From positions 1 through 35,180 of the forward strand of contig JAILHD010000161.1 in the NCBI GenBank assembly GCA_024696155.1: a stretch of 35,180 nt of DNA, given 5' to 3'. Numbering within the stretch: the stretch's first letter is position 1; the number at the start of each line of letters is the position of its first letter. The notes beneath the pieces were generated by a model that worked only from the letters and a program-made list of their open reading frames with translations, searched no databases and had not been told where the DNA came from. The DNA is from Treponema sp. GTDB lineage: Bacteria; Spirochaetota; Spirochaetia; Treponematales; Treponemataceae. Of the stretch, positions 32,192 through 35,180 are shown piece after piece. The position numbers and the translations under genes are program-made.

Positions 32192-32709
32192 CAGAACATC
32201 CAGACAAACTAAATAATGAGGCTATACATCTTGCTTCTGCGGGGCATTTTACAGAGGCAATTGCCTGCTTTAAACGTGCACTCACAATTGATCAGTTCAA
32301 TTATCTTTTGTGGTTCAACATGGGCGTTACCTACCGCGATATGGGCAATATCAAGGCTGCAAAGGACTGTCTTGCAAGAGCATATTCAATTGCACCGCAC
32401 AATGATGATGTAGCAGAAACTTACGCACAAATTGCGCTTACTCTAAAACAATTCAGTCTTGTACAGGAAATCTGCGAAGAAGAACTGGATTATAATCCTC
32501 TTAATACTCATTTATGGAATCTCCTTGGAGTAAAATGCTTTCAGACAGAAGATTACGAATCTGCAGCAGAATTTTTTGAGCAGGCAGTGTATATTAATCC
32601 ATATTACGAAGATGCCCTTTTTAATTTAAAAGACACTTACAACATATTGGGAAACTCTGCTGGCGAAGGTGAATGTACTAAAAAGCTCCAGGAAATGAAT
32701 GCACTATGA
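32188..32709 (+). CDS. TPR repeat protein
   Basis: A 173-aa protein made of about four tetratricopeptide repeats over its whole length (for example GHFTEAIACFKRALTID, NIKAAKDCLARAYSIAP and DYESAAEFFEQAVYINP). There is no signal peptide or membrane segment, so it is probably a cytosolic scaffold. ATGA overlaps at both ends couple it to the polyprenyl synthetase and to the small membrane protein. AAAGGA provides a ribosome binding site. Partner unknown. Confidence 0.85.
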   Translation: MTEHPDKLNNEAIHLASAGHFTEAIACFKRALTIDQFNYLLWFNMGVTYRDMGNIKAAKDCLARAYSIAPHNDDVAETYAQIALTLKQFSLVQEICEEELDYNPLNTHLWNLLGVKCFQTEDYESAAEFFEQAVYINPYYEDALFNLKDTYNILGNSAGEGECTKKLQEMNAL

Positions 32710-32990
32710 AAGAACACATCAAAGAATTTATTATAGAAAAAGATTTACGCCGCACCTGGAAGCAAAAGATTTTCCATACACTCTGCCTTTTAATTCCAAT
32801 TGCAGCAGCTTTTACAGGAAACGCACTTTCAGACAAGATTATGCAAGGCATAAAAAACGCACCTGCAACAGAAACTCAAAAGTTCATAATCTCTCTTGTA
32901 TTCTTTATTATTCCAAGTGCAGTAATCTTTGTTAAATCAAGAAACACGAACCCTATTATGAAGATTCGTGTTTCCTCTAAAGAGAAGTAA
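32706..32990 (+). CDS. small membrane protein, 94 aa
   Basis: Not recognised. A charged N-terminus (1-22) precedes two membrane helices (about 24-42 and 60-77) and a short basic C-terminus. The start overlaps the TPR gene stop (ATGA). The last 50 bases of the gene hold a perfect 10-bp inverted repeat (GAAACACGAA, 32941-32950 with 32965-32974). Its place after a prenyl-diphosphate synthase and a TPR protein hints at a membrane-lipid or envelope task, but nothing in the sequence shows it. Confidence 0.7.
   Translation: MKEHIKEFIIEKDLRRTWKQKIFHTLCLLIPIAAAFTGNALSDKIMQGIKNAPATETQKFIISLVFFIIPSAVIFVKSRNTNPIMKIRVSSKEK
32941..32974 (-). terminator. possible terminator hairpin for cheB, inside the convergent gene
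   Basis: GAAACACGAA pairs perfectly with TTCGTGTTTC around a 14-nt loop. Read on the minus strand it lies about 40 nt past the cheB stop and is followed by a moderately T-rich stretch (TTGATTTAAC). The lack of a real T run keeps this tentative. Confidence 0.35.
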
Positions 32991-33013
32991 TTTCTACAGC
33001 CTACATTACAACC

Positions 33014-34210
33014 TTAGCAATGCTCTCTCGATAGTTTACTAATCTCATCAGCCATCTGCATGAGCGGAACCTGCTTTTGAACGCCTCCAAGTTCAAAGGC
33101 AACCTTTGGCATTCCGTAAACAATGCTGGAAGCCTGATCCTGACCAAGAGTATAGGCTCCCTGCTTACGCATTTCTGCAAGTTCTGCGGCACCGTCGCGG
33201 CCCATACCAGTCATAATTACGCCAAGAGCATTGTTCTGGTAAATCTTTGCAACAGATTCAAAAAGAACATCGGCAGAAGGTCTGTGTCCGTTTCTCTGCT
33301 CGTCCTGACTGAGTTTTACATAGTTTCCATCAGGACGATGCTCCACGAACATATGATATCCGCCAGGAGCAATGTAAACGTGTCCGCCTTCAATCTTTTC
33401 GCCGTCTACGCCCTCTGTTACGGTAAGAGGACATATATTATTTAAGCTGGCAGCAAATTCTTTTGTAAAACCTGCAGGCATATGCTGTACAACCATTACA
33501 GGCTGCTTAAGACGAGGGTCAATCATCTTAAATACATCACGGAGAGCGTTTGGACCACCGGTAGAAATACCAATTGCAATAAGTTCAATTCTACCACCAG
33601 AACGCACAGGAGTGATTGTTACAGGCTCTTTTAGCTTAGGTTTATTCCATAAAGCAGAAGCCGGCAAATCTGTTTTTTGAATTGTAAAGTTCTTGGCAGC
33701 TTCTTCACCCTTCTTAAGAACAACCTGACGCTGAGCTTCGCGCAGTTTTACCTGCTGAGTAAAGTAATCAGCTTCTGGAATCTCTTTACCGTGAGCACTT
33801 GCATAAGCACCACCGTAAGAAGCAATGTATTCAATAATTTCGCTGGAAACATCAGCAATTTTAAGTGTTACAGAACTTCCGCCCGGCTTTGTAATAAAGT
33901 CAGCAGCACCAAGTTCAAGACACTGCATTGTTACTTTGGCACCTTCTGTAGCAACGCTTGAAAGTATGATTACAGGAACTTTAATCTTCAGTTCCTTGCG
34001 TTTTTTAAGGAAGTCAACGCCGTTCATTACAGGCATTTCAATATCAAGAAGAATTACATCAGGATTACACTGAGGGATTTTATCAAGCAAATCCTGTCCA
34101 TTCTCTGCCTTTCCGCAGACTTTTAAGCCGTTTGTTTCATCAACAATTCGTCCAATAAGGTTACGCATCAAGGCCGAGTCATCGCATACTAATACCGAAA
34201 TATCATCCAT
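33014..34210 (-). CDS. cheB: CheB chemotaxis protein-glutamate methylesterase
   Basis: A 398-aa response regulator-methylesterase that removes methyl groups from chemoreceptors. The receiver domain (about 4-125) has the acidic pocket Asp10-Asp11 and phospho-acceptor Asp56 in LLDIEMPVMNG. A linker of about 75 residues, rich in Lys, Gln and Pro, joins it to the methylesterase domain, with catalytic Ser216 in GISTGGP, the His in QHMPAG and the Asp in GMGRDG. The linker seems longer than usual. GAGGT ribosome binding site. It lies 41 nt downstream of cheR, so the two form an adaptation operon. Confidence 0.96.
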   Translation of the reverse strand: MDDISVLVCDDSALMRNLIGRIVDETNGLKVCGKAENGQDLLDKIPQCNPDVILLDIEMPVMNGVDFLKKRKELKIKVPVIILSSVATEGAKVTMQCLELGAADFITKPGGSSVTLKIADVSSEIIEYIASYGGAYASAHGKEIPEADYFTQQVKLREAQRQVVLKKGEEAAKNFTIQKTDLPASALWNKPKLKEPVTITPVRSGGRIELIAIGISTGGPNALRDVFKMIDPRLKQPVMVVQHMPAGFTKEFAASLNNICPLTVTEGVDGEKIEGGHVYIAPGGYHMFVEHRPDGNYVKLSQDEQRNGHRPSADVLFESVAKIYQNNALGVIMTGMGRDGAAELAEMRKQGAYTLGQDQASSIVYGMPKVAFELGGVQKQVPLMQMADEISKLSREHC

Positions 34211-34251
34211 AGCACTACCTCGCAGTTTTTATGAGATTTATTGAACTTTTA

Positions 34252-35079
34252 TTATTTATCAAGCAATTTTCTATAAAGACAAGCCCATTGTGTCTTTAAG
34301 AATTCAAATTTAGTATTCATACCAAACAATGATTCCGAATGACCAATGTATAAATATGAATGTGCAGCCATTGAATTCCAGAAGTTATCAATTACTTTTA
34401 GCTGTGCAGGTTCGTCAAAGTAAATAAGTACGTTACGGCAGAAAACAACATCAAGATTACGGGCACCAGAATCGTTTCTAAGGTTATGGTAATCAAACTT
34501 GATTTTTGCCTGCAAATCTTTACTTACCTGGTAACCACCGTCTACCTTGGTAAAATATTTCTGAAGATAATTTTCTGGAATACCGTCAACCTTATTATCT
34601 GCGTAAAAACCAGTCTGCGCAGTCATAAGACATTTAAGGGAAATATCAGAAGCCGTAATCTGGAAATCCCAGCCAGCAGGTGTAATTTCTTTCATAATCA
34701 TGGCAAGAGTATAAGGCTCTTCTCCAGTTGAACATCCCGCACTCCAGATTTTTATTGTTTTATCAAAAGAATTCTTTGATTTTTTATATTCTATAATATT
34801 AGGAATTACATAATTAACAAAGGCATCAAAATGAGGCTGATTGCGGAAGAATCGGGTAAGGTTAGTAGTTACAGCATCAAGCATCTCCTTCATTTCTTCT
34901 GTGCTCTTAGTAATTAAAGCATAATATTCCTGAGGAGTAGACATGTTCTTCTTGCGAAGCAGCTCTTTTATTCGGCTATCGAGAATTGACCTGTTTGTTG
35001 CAGAAAAAGTTATTCCGCTTTCATCATAGATGACCTTTCGAAAAAGTTCGTAGTCTGCATCATTAAGTACTTCTAACAT
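34252..35079 (-). CDS. cheR: CheR chemotaxis protein methyltransferase
   Basis: A 275-aa S-adenosylmethionine-dependent methyltransferase that methylates glutamates on chemoreceptors. The N-terminal helical domain (about 1-75) is followed by the catalytic domain, with the SAM-binding motif IWSAGCSTGEEPYTLAM, then VVFCRNVLIYF and the C-terminal YIGHSESL, all diagnostic. It has no Shine-Dalgarno; a perfect TATAAT on the minus strand (35092-35087) ends 7 nt before the ATG, suggesting a leaderless mRNA. It precedes cheB. Confidence 0.96.
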   Translation of the reverse strand: MLEVLNDADYELFRKVIYDESGITFSATNRSILDSRIKELLRKKNMSTPQEYYALITKSTEEMKEMLDAVTTNLTRFFRNQPHFDAFVNYVIPNIIEYKKSKNSFDKTIKIWSAGCSTGEEPYTLAMIMKEITPAGWDFQITASDISLKCLMTAQTGFYADNKVDGIPENYLQKYFTKVDGGYQVSKDLQAKIKFDYHNLRNDSGARNLDVVFCRNVLIYFDEPAQLKVIDNFWNSMAAHSYLYIGHSESLFGMNTKFEFLKTQWACLYRKLLDK

Positions 35080-35086
35080 AAGTAAA

Positions 35087-35092
35087 ATTATA
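35087..35092 (-). promoter_or_regulatory. cheR -10 element, adjacent to the start codon
   Basis: TATAAT on the minus strand, 7 nt before the cheR ATG. A -35 is weak (TTTACT at 35115-35110, 17-nt spacing). The rest of the window to 35180 is AT-rich and shows no gene. Confidence 0.45.
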
Positions 35093-35180
35093 AACCCACA
35101 TTATTCAAAAGTAAAACTTTAAATTTAAAAATGCCGACTATTTATAACAAATTATTTTATATTTAACGCTTTACACGTCC

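Overview
The window is AT-rich bacterial chromosome that reads best as a Treponema or close spirochaete relative, probably host-associated and anaerobic. This rests on the mix of a P19/Tp34-type lipoprotein, a BMP (PnrA/TmpC-like) receptor, STAS-zinc-ribbon and cheR-cheB genes, permissive spirochaetal lipoboxes and several treponeme-like orphan membrane proteins. No rRNA, tRNA, CRISPR array or insertion sequence was found.

Region 1 (about 0.2-14.6 kb) is iron acquisition and redox. A small orphan gene with a strong terminator is followed by an FTR1 permease, a P19-like periplasmic iron lipoprotein, an FtrD-like (DUF2318) Cys-rich membrane protein, three FtsX/MacB-type permeases, two ABC ATPases and a DUF4418 protein, in the style of the Campylobacter cj1658-cj1665 and E. 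coli fet systems. A convergent gene encodes a lipoprotein-like flavoenzyme with an FMN-binding domain and a complete fumarate-reductase-type active site. Then come feoA, feoA, feoB and a tiny Cys-rich Feo-associated gene that overlaps feoB. Six copies of a 16-bp palindrome (GTTAGT-N4-ACTAAC and variants) lie upstream of the FTR1 operon, the flavoenzyme and the feo operon, which suggests one metal-dependent regulon.

Region 2 (14.6-16.3 kb) holds asnS, whose downstream spacer is packed with hairpins and a vestigial second AsnS C-terminus. Region 3 (16.4-23.6 kb) is a signalling operon: a 7TM-PAS protein without an output domain, a 1216-residue protein joining an ECF S-component-like membrane domain, a periplasmic propeller and HD-GYP, a BMP-family binding protein, and a YihY/BrkB membrane protein with a cyclic-nucleotide-binding domain. 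Region 4 (23.6-27.2 kb) is apt, asnA, a protein resembling a radical-SAM barrel that begins just after where the Fe-S cysteines should be, and an RluA-type pseudouridine synthase.

Region 5 (27.2-35.1 kb) has two minus-strand membrane proteins with LptF/LptG-like topology, a STAS-zinc-ribbon gene, a 417-bp gene-free stretch with a cluster of DnaA boxes (a possible origin or DnaA-titration site), a polyprenyl synthetase-TPR-small membrane protein operon, and a cheR-cheB pair. Several genes (polyprenyl synthetase, cheR, apt) have a -10 element almost touching the start codon and no Shine-Dalgarno, suggesting leaderless or very short-leader mRNAs.
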